In this document: one piece after another, positions 10,597 to 21,542 of the stretch
Numbering within the stretch: the stretch's first letter is position 1
Layout of the letters: every line of letters begins with the position of its first letter
Translations under genes and position numbers: made by a program
The notes under the pieces: generated by a model
What the model was told of the DNA's origin: nothing
What the model saw: the letters and a program-made list of their open reading frames with translations, nothing else
Database searches by the model: none
NCBI GenBank assembly: GCA_945643635.1
Contig: CALZFC010000277.1
Location: 604,501 to 668,500 of the forward strand
Source: Allodiplogaster sudhausi
Taxonomy: Eukaryota; Nematoda; Chromadorea; Rhabditida; Diplogasteridae
Length of the DNA stretch: 64,000 bases
Direction of reading: 5' to 3'

Positions 10597-12370
10597 ATGC
10601 ACTTCCCAATTGCGACTCTTCTGCTCGTTGCTGGAAGCGCTCTTCTCGTGCTTCTGCCCAGAGCTGAGTGCCAATGCAGCACCGTCGTCAGCAGGGTCAG
10701 TGTCTTAGAAATGTCAAAAAAGAATAAAACAAATATTTTTTTTATTTCAGCTTAATCACCTTAAAGGAACCGTCTTGGGAATCTTACTGCAGTAGTGAAA
10801 GAGTAGGGCGTGTTCATGCACTAGTTCGGACATAGTTGGGTGGAGAAAGGGCGTGAAAGAGGAGTGCGGCTAATGATGACAATAGTTAAATCGCCCCCAT
10901 CAAATTTCGCTTGCTGAAAAACCTGTAACGAGTCCCGTTGTGAATCTTGCTTAAACCTCGTCTCTGTAATGCTATCTCTCTCTCTCTATCTCTCTTTGCT
11001 TTTTACTTTAAAACTAGTACATTAAGGCTGTCAGTCTCCTAACCTCCGTTTTCTCATCGACAAGCGTCAACAATGTCAGCATTTGCTTGTACAAGTATGT
11101 TTATATTAGCTGGACGCGATGGTCAGCAGATAGATACTACTTTGTAACATTGTACTAATACGAATATGTACATTCGAATATGTACATTCGTTTGCATCGT
11201 TAATGTTCTCATTTAAAGGAGATGTATTCCGGCTCTTTCAGGGCCTTTACTCGTGGTTCAACAATGACGTCCACCCGCTAAAGAGCCTCCAAGATACATT
11301 TGCATGTTTGTCATGATCGCATTTTTTTTATTCCCTGGAAATCTAACTCTTAATTGAATACAATCGAAAATATGCAATAGGTATGCAATATGTCTGAACA
11401 AGTCTATCTCACTAAAAAAACAGAGAGTTCAGATGAGTACGACTGCTTCTTTGGGACGACACCATTCGGCTCTAATTCGAATTGTCAGCCTATAACCAAT
11501 TTGCATTAACTACACAAACATCATCCACTGAATATTCGTAGAAGATATCCTCTCACTGGCTTAGGTGTCCTGTCGGCCCTTGTCAAGGGCGTCTCATCCA
11601 CAAAGTACTACGCCCTTCTCAACGCCTACAGTAACTTTCAGAGTTGCCTCGAATCGGTAATCTATTAAGCGATGCTTGAGAACTCCCAAAGAAAATCGCC
11701 TAGTTTGCTAAGATTAGTTGATTTTCTATTGTAGCCAACCAAGTATTTGTTGCAGCATGGCTGGAATCTGACTGTAATTTCGAACAAAATTGGCAAGGCG
11801 CTGAATACAAAATACAACCCGTATTATATCAAGGTTTACGCACTCTTATAGCATTTTCTTATTCAGCACTTGGAAAGAGACATGAAGGTTCATCCCAAAT
11901 TGAAAATTAATGCGTTGTTTACAGGTTCAAAACGTCACAAAAGTGCAAAAGCCAAAAGGGATCTCGGAAACGACAATCAACAACAATGTCATTTTTCATT
12001 GCCATGTTTTGCTGGCAAATATTACATGTGTTGGCATGAGAGGTGTATTTTCGAGAAAGCTATCCTCATTTTAGATGTGCAAGGTGATCAATTCCTTCTT
12101 CTACAAGTCCTTCGTGCAACCGGCCATCACGATTTCTAAGCAGAACATCAATCATTATGGCGTCTGGAAATGCGTGAAAGACGCGATCCCCGTGGTGTGT
12201 GCTTATATGTATATTTCAATAATAAATTTTTAATTTTTTTTTTATAAAAGTGTTAAGTTTCAACTAAACTCTTGTCTTATTATTAGACAAGAGTTTCTTA
12301 TAAGTAAATATTTAATCTGAATATCATCGCTTTCCAGCCTTTCAATCGCTACTCCAACTACACTTGGTGA
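10597..12370 (+). CDS. secreted protein of unrecognised family, copy 3 (intact)
   Basis: This is the best-preserved copy: all nine exons join in frame with GT-AG introns. Exon 1 begins at ATG 10597 and encodes a hydrophobic signal peptide (MHFPIATLLLVAGSALLVLL). Later exons encode YIKAVSLLTSVFSSTSVNN (about 11020), GLYSWFNNDVHPLKSL (about 11241), YEYDCFFGTTPFGSNSNC (about 11435), VKGVSSTKYYALLNAYSNF (about 11567), HGWNLTVISNKIGKALN (about 11757), VQNVTKVQKPKG (about 11935), MCKVINSFFYKSFVQPAIT (about 12076) and PFNRYSNYTW plus TGA 12368-12370. The product is about 218 residues, extracellular by prediction, with conserved cysteines and aromatic-rich stretches. I do not recognise the family. 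Conserved exon phases show that the three copies arose by tandem duplication. Confidence 0.75.
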
Positions 12371-12917
12371 AACTATTAATGGCTCATGATAAGCCGTGCT
12401 AACTCTGAAGAAAGAAAATACGCTACTTTTTTTATAAGAAAAAAACGTGCTAATATTGCTTATTAGGAACGAATACAAACTCTGTTCAAGTAGTGCTAAA
12501 AAAAAGGGAAAAAGCATATTGTCAGGAATTTTTCAATCAATTATGTTGTACAACATTGTTGCACAGAATAAAGGAAGTCATTGCATATATTACTTCACAT
12601 ATTTGCACCAATGATTTCTCATTTTAAAAAATTTCATGAGATACGAATTCGATAGAAACGATTGTCTTCGAATTTCAGCTAACATATTTGACTTTGAATA
12701 TAAGTAATCAGTATTGGATATACGAGCTGAAGTGCATGATTAATAATTTGATTTGAGAGGAATCAGAGTAATGAGAAATGTTTGTGGAAATAACCAATGT
12801 ATGTATAGCAGTGATATATACATGTTACATATGTAATCACTGCTCATAATATGATAGAATTATGAGCATTTCGATATGCACATATAATGAAAAGCTTGAA
12901 CATGACATTGCGACATC
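12371..12917. other. AT-rich intergenic stretch
   Basis: Nothing supported on either strand except ACATATG-type simple repeats near 12797-12840. Confidence 0.4.
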
Positions 12918-13460
12918 ATTATTCTCCCTCGAGGACTTGGACAAGCTTCTTGGACATGTCCACGACATTTTATTGTCCAAGACACTTTAAAGAGATGTGA
13001 GAGACAAGTCAGGGACACATTTCATAAGAAAAAGATAATATGTTTTTGCAAAATTTGAGTTTTACACAATTATGCATAGTTGTCATCCATTGTTTTCATA
13101 AATGGGTGAGCAACGAGAAGAGGGACCGCTCACTATGAGCGAAACTAACTTTTCAGAATGAGTTATGAAGTAATGAAAAACTCACTAAACAAAACAATAT
13201 TTAAGTCGGACCATAATTAGCATGCAGTCTCGGCACTAGAGCGCACCGCAAAATAGAACGGGAGGGTTAAGAATGATATGCGAGGGGTGAATTGTCTCGG
13301 ACACACGAAATGACATTCGGCGTGTTTGTTTTTTCAAAGACAGATGCGAGACCCGTGTATTAACATAGGCATTTTCCATAGTGTCTGGGACATTTGTCGG
13401 CCACCCAAAATCTCCTGGACATATCCTAGACACTTGCCCGTGTCCCCGAGGGAGAATAAT
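12918..13460. mobile_element. inverted-repeat element with ATTATTCTCCCTCG ends
   Basis: The left end (ATTATTCTCCCTCGAGGAC) is mirrored at the right end (GTCCCCGAGGGAGAATAAT). Inner parts of the arms share TTGGACATGTCC/GGACATATCC-type motifs rich in GACA. No coding frame. A partial second copy of the right half lies at about 28676-28833, so this is a repeat family. The target-site duplication is unclear. Confidence 0.7.
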
Positions 13461-13683
13461 CGTTAATCACAAATCCTTGAAATTCGACTAAAGTGGGGTA
13501 AAACCCAAATTCTTATGAACATATCTTTTCGATGCAGTTTAGGAAAATTTTTTAATGTTTACTTTATTTTCCTTGTTGCAAGTACATATATGCAGATATT
13601 CCAATGACCGTTTATTTGCTAAGGAGGAGACGGATGAGGGAGAGGAAGGGGAAAGCGGGGAGTTGAGAGAAGAAGGATGGGGC

Positions 13684-15107
13684 TTATTTCGGGGCGAAGT
13701 AGGCCGAGGTAGTGCCAGGGGCGCCGCCGCTGCCGCCGCTGCCGACGGCGAAGTAGGCGGACTGGCCGGGGATTGCCTTGGACCCGCCGCCGCCGCCTCC
13801 GCTCGCACCGCCTCCACCGACGCCGAAGTACGCGGACTGCGCGCCGCCGCCGCCGCCTGAAGAGAATACAAGAATACATAAAGTGGTGTTGACGATGGAA
13901 TGACGCACCACCGCCAACGCCGAAGTAGGCAGACGTGGCTCCGCCTCCGCCGCCGCTGCCGGAGGGAGCGGGAGGGGGAGGAGCAAATCCGCCGAACGGC
14001 GTGCCGCCCACAGCCGTCATCGTCGAGGCTCCTCAAGGATAATGAGCTCATATCGCGCGAACCCATACGTATATCAAAAATTGCGACAAATTTGTCAAGA
14101 TCTGACCCTTGGGGGCTCCGCCGATAGCGGTCATGGTCGAAGCACCGCCTCCCATGGGAGCACCGCCCACGGCCGTCATCGTGGAAGCACCGCCTCCCAT
14201 GGGAGCACCGCCCACGGCCGTCATGGTGGAAGCTCCGCCTCCCATGGGGGCTCCGCCCACTGCCGTCATGGTGGAAGCTCCGCCTCCCATGGGGGCTCCG
14301 CCCACAGCAGTCATCGTGGAAGCCCCGCCTCCCATAGGAGCACTGCCCACCGCAGTCATGGTAGAAGAACCTGAAATCATTTTGAATCATTTTTCAATCC
14401 TCTATTTACTCGTAAGCGGTGGTCGGAATGGATTTCCTAATCAACTTACCCCTGGGCGCTCCACCGACGGCGGTCATGGTGGAGGCGCCGCCGCCGAGAG
14501 GAGCGCCGCCAACGGCAGTCATGGTCGAGGAGCCGCCGCCAAGGGGAGCGCCGCCAATTGCGGTCATCGTCGAGGCTAGAACCAAACACTTTTATTGCCA
14601 TAAGTAATTCATACGTTCTTTTTACTTTAAAGACTAATGTTTACTTCCAAATTAATTATATGACGACCTCCACCGCCGCCTCCAAGCGGCGCGCCACCCA
14701 GAGCCGTCATGGTGGAGGCTCCGCCGCCGCCGTACGCCGGAGGGGGAGGCGCCAAAGCAGCTCCCCCAGCGGCCGGAGACCCACCGACCGCAAAGTACGC
14801 CGACTGGGCGCCGCCACCGCCGCCGCCGCCAACTCCGAAGCAACAAGATGCTCCTGAAATAAATCAATGTTGAGCGAGAGATCAATTAGAGGTTCTTTTT
14901 TTAATGGAGAACTGTTTAGTGGTTTTTGGTTTGAATAAAGATGGATAGGGCAATGGGACTGTGGGATTCTAACGGACCAGGAGCTGCGCCGCCTCCGCCT
15001 CCACCGCCGAGTGGCTTGTTCCCTCCAGCAACAGGGGTCGGAGAGAAGTACGCCGACGCTTGTCCTCCGCCGCCGCCCGCGCCCGCGCCAAAGTAGACTG
15101 ACGACAT
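13684..15107 (-). CDS. SSQ-like sperm-specific glycine-rich protein
   Basis: Six exons assemble cleanly: 14978-15107, 14668-14853, 14450-14575, 14107-14370, 13912-14031 and 13684-13856. Their total is 999 nt, giving 332 residues plus TAA. All five introns are phase 1 and split a Gly or Ala codon. The protein begins MSSVYFGAGAGG. It alternates SAYF(G/A)VGGG modules at both ends with a central array of about ten ASTMTAVGGAPMGGG repeats, and ends TTSAYFAPK. This layout matches what I recall of Caenorhabditis ssq genes (sperm-specific family, class Q), cytoplasmic proteins expressed in spermatogenesis. The assignment is from memory of the repeats, not a search. The GC-rich repeats make mirror frames on the plus strand (14042-14580) that are not genes. 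Confidence 0.8.
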
Positions 15108-16227
15108 TGTTGAGGTGGAAGAGCGCTCAGATGATCGGAGATATCGCCGAGGAAGGAGAATAAGATGACTGTTCACTCAATTTCAGCCCTTTTATATGCC
15201 CGAGTTTGCCCGTTTTTTGCACTTTACGTGCAGAACTTTCAGGACAGCAAGTATTTTTGAATTTGAAGAATTTGTTTTTCGAAATGTAATTGAAGATCGC
15301 CACGTTTCTGCACTCAAAACTGCACTTTTTCATGTAATTTTACAACATTCTCGGCATGTTTACAAGATCTCTCACAACCAGAGTTAGGAAGGGAACAAAT
15401 TTAAATTTTCTTATTTTGTTCATGTTTCCTAACTTTGCACTTTAAGGACATTTCAAACTGTAGGTTCATGACTTGAATGCTTCCTCCCCATTGCTCATTT
15501 CCACCTTAGCACCCCTTCGCGCGTGGCTGGGCGGGTTCTTTCTCTTCCTGCCATTGACGATTCTGCTCATTTCCCATGGTCGAAAAGTCGCTTGTTTTGC
15601 TTGTTATTTGTACAATACAAAGTAACTTTTAAACGGATACAAAAGAATTTTTAAAGGAAGTATCCGAGGAAAAAATAACTTCTTCTTTTATGTTCCCATA
15701 TGATCAAGTCTGGCCTAAAAGATCGATTGGAGGTGGTCCCGCTTTACGAAAGTCAGTATTTAGCGAGAAATTTGCATTTGTTTTATGGAATACGGTAGAA
15801 AACGTCTCTGTCGATGTACCCGGTGTATGCTCAAATCCAAGTAAGGAATGCCAACGGGTGGGAAGAAGAGGCGTCTCTGACCGTCTTGTTCACTTAGCAC
15901 CCCATTATCACCAAGAGATGAGAGATACAGACGTTAGAGAAAAGCGAGACAACGAAAGAAGTCGAGTGAGGTTAGATACACATATGTTTCAAATTTGAAA
16001 TTTTGTAGCGGGCGCTCAAAAAAGGCTCATCCAGTTGGGAGTTTAGCACAGTTTGAAACGTAATTTTATTAGATACGGTATTCTTTCGTCGGATACTTCC
16101 TTTAAGGAGAAAATCGGCAATAAATACCATTACTTCTTCAATGATTCTGGTGATGAAGTATTAACAACGAATCAAGCGAAATAGAGAATTCAGAAGATAA
16201 TGTTAATGTTAGTTCTTTCTGGCAGGA
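15108..16227. other. intergenic region with a short inverted repeat
   Basis: AAAGGAAGTATCCGA near 15654 is mirrored by TCGGATACTTCCTTT near 16089, so a degraded mobile element of about 450 bp may lie here. The frame 15690-15998 falls inside it and is not supported as a gene. The promoter of the SSQ-like gene should lie just right of 15107. Confidence 0.35.
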
Positions 16228-16711
16228 ATGGCGCAGTCGCTGCTCGGAGCCTTCCTGGTCGGCGTGAGTACTGGAGCCATCGGAGTCTACTGGCACTTTG
16301 CCAAGAATGGTCAGCAGAGAATGAGAAACGAAAGAAAGAAGGGATCCAACTTATCATCAATGAAATTATATCTAAACGAATAGCAAAAACCCTTTTCAGA
16401 CTTTACATTTACATATATCATAATCTATTAATTTAGATGAAGCAAAGAAGGCGAAAGGAGACAGCCAAGGAAAGAGGTTGCGTCTGCTGAAACTGCTGCT
16501 CCCTATCCCTCTTTCCTCCTCTCTCACTCTCTCTCATTCTCTGTCTTCTCTTTCTCACTCCCTTCACTCTCCCTTCTTTCTCTCTACACTTTTCTCTCTT
16601 CAGTGCCGAATCTCTCCCCCTTGTCCACACTCGCCGCAAGCGTCGTCTGATTGTGCCGCCTTTTCTACTGCTCTGCCCAAGAAGAAGAGCCGGTTCGTGG
16701 AAATTTATTAG
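16228..16711 (+). CDS. small single-pass membrane protein, unassigned
   Basis: Exon 1 (16228-16309) encodes MAQSLLGAFLVGVSTGAIGV followed by YWHFAKN: a short N-terminus and one hydrophobic glycine-rich helix. The donor is G|GTCAGC. Exon 2 begins at 16437 after TTTAG with DEAKKAKGDSQGK, a charged segment. The end is unresolved. A CT-rich stretch (16500-16600) looks like an intron, ending at TCTTCAG 16603, but the donor phase decides whether the tail is LPKKKSRFVEIY ending at 16711 or another frame. Such proteins are often mitochondrial or ER inner-membrane components, but no family is claimed. The composite transposon begins only 13 bp after 16711. Confidence 0.5.
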
Positions 16712-17925
16712 CACAATAAGATACAGTGCCGGTCAAAATTCTATTAACTTTTGGTTTTTCGTGCATAATTTCTTTCAATGTGAATGAAAGTTGATGAAAT
16801 TTTCAGGGTTGCTTCTTTATGCTGTCAGATTATTAGTACCAGAATATTGATTTCATAGATCGACTACAAGGCGAGAAAAAAAAATCAATAAGTCAATATC
16901 ACCCGGGTGCACATTTATGCGTACTGAACAAAATGTGTTGTTTCTTTGATAATCGGGTAGTTTTTATTGGATATATGATTTTACTGTATTCTAGAGCATC
17001 TCTGCGATAACATTTTGATCTATTCGCTATTAATTGACATGTTTTTACCTGTTGCCTACCCCCAGTTCACGATCCATGCACTCGGCCTGAGACGCAAACG
17101 GTTCAGGAGGATAAAATCGATCATTTACTAATATACCTCTCTCAATAATGATTTTAATATATTTGCAGGTCATTACTGAACTATTTCAGATGGTTATTCG
17201 AGCTGTTAAAATTAGGTGCTAACTATTTGTGCACACTCTGAACACCGCGGTCAACTTTGGTCCTCAGCCCAGAAGCACTTATAGTGATGCTGTGCAGGGG
17301 TCCGTGTTCCACTCAAATGATAGATCATAGGCTTTTATACCTTCAGAAGCCCTATTTCATCCCTATCTTCATGAACCCACAAGATAAAGTAGATCTTTTG
17401 AATGTACCCGTGGCATAGAGTAGTACATTGACCTACAAGGTAAGAAAGTAATCCCTAAGAACATAACAACGAATCAAAAATCACATTAATCGGTACAGAC
17501 GAGTGTTCAGCAAGCGCCCAAATCACTATTAGAAAATTTAATGTTGTGATTGATCCAGAACCACACGTTGTCCAATGCACCGTACTACTATGCCACATTC
17601 AAACGATCTACTGTATCTTGTGGGTTTATTTATTTATTTATTTATTCATACATCAGTTAAATGATGTGACAACATTAACATAAGAATATAGAAAAATTGA
17701 ACCTCGCAGGCAAACCCGTGCAATCGGGGGATAAGGGGAAGGGGAAGGGGTGTAGATGGTTGTGCCTCCGCTCCTCCCAACGCGCGACCGAGAGTGACCG
17801 GGGTGAGCGATTTCCCGAGGGGTGGACGAGGCCCCACAACACATATATGTCTGATGTGTTGAGGCCGACGCGCCGAGAAGAGACAAAGGACAGCGGGGAG
17901 AGAATGAAGTGTAATAGGGAAGAAA

Positions 17926-18456
17926 TTATAAATTGTCTATTTCAATGCCTAGAATTTGTAATAGTGGCAATGAAGCAATATGTCTTTTGAATACGTTAAT
18001 GCCAGGTGAGAGGGTAACTATATGGGGCAGCTTCATGAAGCGACTAGGCATTCTGATAGCAAAGTTATTTCTGCGATATTCATGTTTACACCTAGCAACG
18101 TGAAGACTAAATGAAGATACACGACCATTGCAAGGCAAAAAAATGATAAACTTATTGTATTCGACTTCTACTAATCGATGCAAAATCTTATAGAAAAATG
18201 CTAGATCTATTCTAGTACGGCGAAGTAATAAAGAAGGCAGAGAAAAGAGAGAGAGTCGATCAAAGTATCTAGGTACGTTTGCAAAGGAAATTGGCATAAG
18301 AGACTGAGAAGAGCATCTTATGAAAAGCAATCGAGTGAATACGTGCTGGATATTTTCTAATTTACGAATAAGCGAGATCTTATAAGGTGACCAGACAACT
18401 GAAGAAAACTCAATAATTGGAAGCACGTAGGCCTTATAGCAGCGAATATAGATCAA
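17926..18456 (-). CDS. LINE ORF2, C-terminal region
   Basis: 176 residues starting within YIRCYKAYVLPIIEFSSVVW, the usual post-thumb motif of LINE reverse transcriptases, then RKLENIQHVFTRLLF and a basic tail. It is a continuation of the frame at 18613-19509 separated by stops or frameshifts, so it is a fragment and not an independent gene. Confidence 0.75.
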   Translation of the reverse strand: MIYIRCYKAYVLPIIEFSSVVWSPYKISLIRKLENIQHVFTRLLFIRCSSQSLMPISFANVPRYFDRLSLFSLPSLLLRRTRIDLAFFYKILHRLVEVEYNKFIIFLPCNGRVSSFSLHVARCKHEYRRNNFAIRMPSRFMKLPHIVTLSPGINVFKRHIASLPLLQILGIEIDNL

Positions 18457-18612
18457 AGGGGATTTGGATTTAAGAGATCTAAATATAGCATAAATAAGAC
18501 CAAGACCACGTCTACAAATTGATTCGATGTGATCAGAGAAAGATAGATCACTATCAATAAGAATGCCTAGATCTTTAAAAGGAAAGCGAGCTATCTCGAA
18601 AGTAGACGTTGA

Positions 18613-19509
18613 TTAGAGAGTGTAGGAGAGTTGGGGATTCTTTTTGCTTATATGTAAAACGCTACACTTTTGGTGAGCGATTGATAACTGCATGTTTTGG
18701 CAGTATTCAGATAGTAGAACAGATGCTTGAGAAAGGTGGGAGTGAGGCAGGTCAGGCTTTTTTGGATCGAAAGAACTGTAGAGTTTAAGATCATCAGCAA
18801 AAAGTGCGGATTTCACGTGGTAGAAAGGTGACAAAAGTTTAGGGAGATCAGAAATGTACCAGATGAAAAGAAGAGGAGAGAGGACACTGCCATGAGGCAC
18901 ACCACTGTACGCATGCTTAGACTCGGATAGTGAATAATTTACACGCACTCTGAAGTACCTATCACTTAGAAATGACGAAAACCAATTTAACAAATTTCCG
19001 CTAATGCCGAGCAGAGAGAGATTATGGATTAGTTTATTGTGCGACACGACATCAAATGCTTTCGCAAAATCAAAGTATAGGACATCCGTGCACATACCTT
19101 TATCACTTGCTTTAATCCAATCATTTGTAGCCATTAAAAGGTTAGTTTCAACAGAGCAACGAGAGCAAAAACCGTGCTGTTGCGGAGGCACAATGTTGTT
19201 CATATCAGACCACCATATAAGTTTGGGACGAATGCAACGCTCAAGAACCTTAATTGGTGCTGCTGTGAGAGATATAGGACGAAATTGAGATACAGAGGAA
19301 GGGTTGCTGATCTTGTTAAGAGGGATGACAGTTGAGGTTTTCCAAAGAATGGGGACTTGACCGAGCGAGAGAGAGAAGTTGAAAATGTAACTGAGGGGTT
19401 CAGCTAAGACAGATGCACACTCACGATAAACAATTTGGGGAATGTTTTCAGCATTGATGGAGAGAGAAGGTTTGAGGCGCTTTAGATGTTTCAAGACAGT
19501 ATGTGGCAT
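18613..19509 (-). CDS. LINE ORF2, reverse transcriptase domain
   Basis: 298 residues with the classic order of reverse transcriptase blocks: LNKISNPSSVSQFRPISLT, QHGFCSRCSVETNLL, DVLYFDFAKAFDVVSHNKL, SGVPHGSVLSPLLFIWYISD and the catalytic ALFADDLKLYSSF (the FADD box). It ends in SVLHISKKNPQLSYTL. A stop separates it from the upstream endonuclease frame and from the downstream thumb/C-terminal frame, so ORF2 is broken here. Confidence 0.85.
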   Translation of the reverse strand: MPHTVLKHLKRLKPSLSINAENIPQIVYRECASVLAEPLSYIFNFSLSLGQVPILWKTSTVIPLNKISNPSSVSQFRPISLTAAPIKVLERCIRPKLIWWSDMNNIVPPQQHGFCSRCSVETNLLMATNDWIKASDKGMCTDVLYFDFAKAFDVVSHNKLIHNLSLLGISGNLLNWFSSFLSDRYFRVRVNYSLSESKHAYSGVPHGSVLSPLLFIWYISDLPKLLSPFYHVKSALFADDLKLYSSFDPKKPDLPHSHLSQASVLLSEYCQNMQLSIAHQKCSVLHISKKNPQLSYTL

Positions 19510-19716
19510 AACAATGAGGTAGAAAGAGAGCGAGAGAAAGATGGAGATGACGGAGAGGGTAACTTTCCGTTATCATGCACGAAGACTGATGAGAAATAGT
19601 TAGCTAAGGCATTTGATTTAGCGCGGTCGCCCACACACTTGTTGTCCGAGGCATCAGAGAGGGAGCTAATTACCAGCCGGCGCTTAAGGCGAGACCCGAC
19701 GTAAGCAAAGAGAGCC

Positions 19717-20757
19717 TTAGAAGAGCGCAGAAGACGAGACTCGCGGTTTATTGAACTTATCTATTTCGCCTGAGATCTTTTTACAAACGCGATAGTATTC
19801 GGCGCGGACCGGCTGACAATTTAATTTGGCATAGAGAGCAGCCTTGTGAGAAAGAAGAGATTTGATATGTGGCGGGTACGTGTCATATGGCAAGCGGCGT
19901 GGGCGAAGGGGAGTGCACTCGTACAGATAAGATGAAAGAATTGCAGGAAAGCGCTCGTGCATATCGTCTATTGATTCGAAATTGTCTAGAGCGGCAGTCC
20001 AGGGGACAGAAGAAAGAGAGGAAGTCAGACGAGGAAAATCAGTTTTGCGAAAATCATACATGGGTTCGGCCAAAACAGGTTGGTAATCTAGAGAGAGAGA
20101 AAAGGTGACAGAAGCATGATCGGAGGATGCAAAGGGTGCTGTTACTATGCAGTTAGAGACGCAGTTTGGAGAGGCGAGGACTATTTGTCCTCGCCTCTCC
20201 AAACTGCGTCTCTTGGAGTGTGGGACAGCGAGAAGTGTATCAAGACAATTAAAGAGGGTGGCATTTTGAGCAGCTGTTGTAGACGGGGGCCTGTATACAA
20301 GAACGAAACGAGTACGAGAAATGCTAATGGGAGCACTAATATCAATGGCCAGGATGTCACAATTTGATTTGAGAGCAAATTTAACGGGAACAGCATCTAT
20401 GAAATGTGAGCAGAGAATTAAGACTCCACCACCGCGCTTAGCAGAGCGATCAGCGCGAAAAATGTTGTAAGGAAAATTTGCAACTATTTCAGAATCAAGA
20501 ATATTAGAATTAAGCCAGGTTTCGCATACAGCAACTATGTCCGGCCTATAGAGAGAGAGAAAAGCATGCAAATGAGAGAGCTTCTTAATAAGAGAGCGAG
20601 AGTTAAAAAGCGACACAGAGACAGCACCTAGACTCAGGCGTTTCCCTGTCCGGCAGGCCCAGCACCGACGGCAGCAGGCGCGGCGGGAGCAGCCGTGGAT
20701 AGAGCGGCCGGCGGAAGAGTTTTCCGCACACGACCAGCAATCTCGCTCTTGATCCAC
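19717..20757 (-). CDS. LINE ORF2, endonuclease part (rearranged)
   Basis: APE-type endonuclease motifs are visible: FNSRSLIKK near the start, ETWLNSNI, FRADRSAKRGGGVLIL, FVLVYRPPS and the late SSDHASV (SDH motif). The GDFN motif expected between the last two is missing. In its place is a 23-bp inverted pair (20158-20180 and 20188-20210) encoding KRRSLERRGQ. The C-terminal part (YPPHIKSLLSHKAALYAKLN) is the linker towards reverse transcriptase. Loss of a catalytic motif argues against target cleavage by this copy. Confidence 0.7.
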   Translation of the reverse strand: MDQERDCWSCAENSSAGRSIHGCSRRACCRRCWACRTGKRLSLGAVSVSLFNSRSLIKKLSHLHAFLSLYRPDIVAVCETWLNSNILDSEIVANFPYNIFRADRSAKRGGGVLILCSHFIDAVPVKFALKSNCDILAIDISAPISISRTRFVLVYRPPSTTAAQNATLFNCLDTLLAVPHSKRRSLERRGQIVLASPNCVSNCIVTAPFASSDHASVTFSLSLDYQPVLAEPMYDFRKTDFPRLTSSLSSVPWTAALDNFESIDDMHERFPAILSSYLYECTPLRPRRLPYDTYPPHIKSLLSHKAALYAKLNCQPVRAEYYRVCKKISGEIDKFNKPRVSSSALF

Positions 20758-21542
20758 AGCTCATCCCGGTAGATGCACCACTGGTTCGCCGGCTCCGCTC
20801 GACGCAGAGCGTGGAGTTGCTTGCGCATCTCCGCGTGCCAGGCCCGCTCCTCATTCGTCATGCTCCTCCTAACGTAGACTCCCCTCCACTCATCTCTCTC
20901 ACGCAGTGTATGAGCTGCACGTAGGCAGCTCAGCTGGTGACCCCGAGTCGGCAGCACACACTTGATCAGCCTAGGCGTGTTCTCATCGCGCTGACCCATT
21001 CGGTAAACCGAAGTGGGTCGGCACTCCACTCCCAGCATGTCAAGAAGGGCCGCAATTCGCACCTCGTCATCGGCCACCTTGGCCTGGTGCGATGTGGCTG
21101 CCGACTCATGCAGGCCAGACACCACGATCGATCGAGCACGGGTCATCGGGTCATCGCCTTGAGAGGGAGGAGCAGACTGAGGGACATGAACAGAAACGCC
21201 TGGGGGATGGGGAGCGGCAGTGAGAGGCGGCCAAGATGGAGAGGAAGACCTCGCAGAAGACAATGTGGAGATATGCTCCAGAGCGCTGGCCAAGAGGTTG
21301 ACCAATTGAGACAGAACCTTCCACGTGGCATCTGGAAATCCCTCCGGCTTATCCCCAGTGGCCAGAGTCAGAGACTCAATGACCAGCTTGCTGAGGTCTG
21401 GGGAAGCCGGGACTTCCATTCTGCCACGCTTCAGGCGATGAGGAGACATTGAAATAGAAATAGAACCAGAAATAATAAATTTAGAGAGCAAATTTGGGAA
21501 GCGACCGCAATTGGCGGGCAGCGAGAAGAGAGATGGGTTCAT
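20634..21542 (-). CDS. LINE ORF1-like protein
   Basis: An intact frame of 302 residues. The N-terminal part (about 1-130) is Ser/Pro/Leu-rich. From about residue 150 there is a conserved-looking block with VVSGLHESAA, SVYRMGQRDENTPRLIKCVL and a C-terminal ERAWHAEMRKQLHALRRA segment, as in the nucleic-acid-chaperone-like ORF1 of many invertebrate LINEs. The first ATG lies at the inner edge of the inverted repeat. A later in-frame ATG (MSPHRLKRGRMEVPAS) may be the true start. It overlaps the ORF2 frame around 20634-20757. Confidence 0.7.
   Translation of the reverse strand: MNPSLFSLPANCGRFPNLLSKFIISGSISISMSPHRLKRGRMEVPASPDLSKLVIESLTLATGDKPEGFPDATWKVLSQLVNLLASALEHISTLSSARSSSPSWPPLTAAPHPPGVSVHVPQSAPPSQGDDPMTRARSIVVSGLHESAATSHQAKVADDEVRIAALLDMLGVECRPTSVYRMGQRDENTPRLIKCVLPTRGHQLSCLRAAHTLRERDEWRGVYVRRSMTNEERAWHAEMRKQLHALRRAEPANQWCIYRDELWIKSEIAGRVRKTLPPAALSTAAPAAPAAVGAGPAGQGNA

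Larger units (their letters stand above)
17628..21542 (-). mobile_element. non-LTR retrotransposon (LINE), minus strand
   Basis: Reading leftwards: an ORF1-like gene (20634-21542), ORF2 with endonuclease and reverse transcriptase parts (20757 to about 17926), and a 3' end rich in TAAA units at 17628-17650 (AATAAATAAATAAATAAA on the minus strand). The tail signature and the F-A-D-D reverse transcriptase suggest a CR1/jockey-type clade; the exact clade is not determined. Another copy of its 3' end lies at about 49855-49990. ORF2 is interrupted between 19717 and 19509 and between 18613 and 18456, and its endonuclease has an internal rearrangement, so this copy is probably inactive. Confidence 0.85.

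Noticed and set aside
14042..14607. Plus-strand frames rich in GAPPTAVMVEAPPPM
   Set aside because: They are mirror frames of the minus-strand SSQ-like gene, whose exons splice cleanly in one frame.
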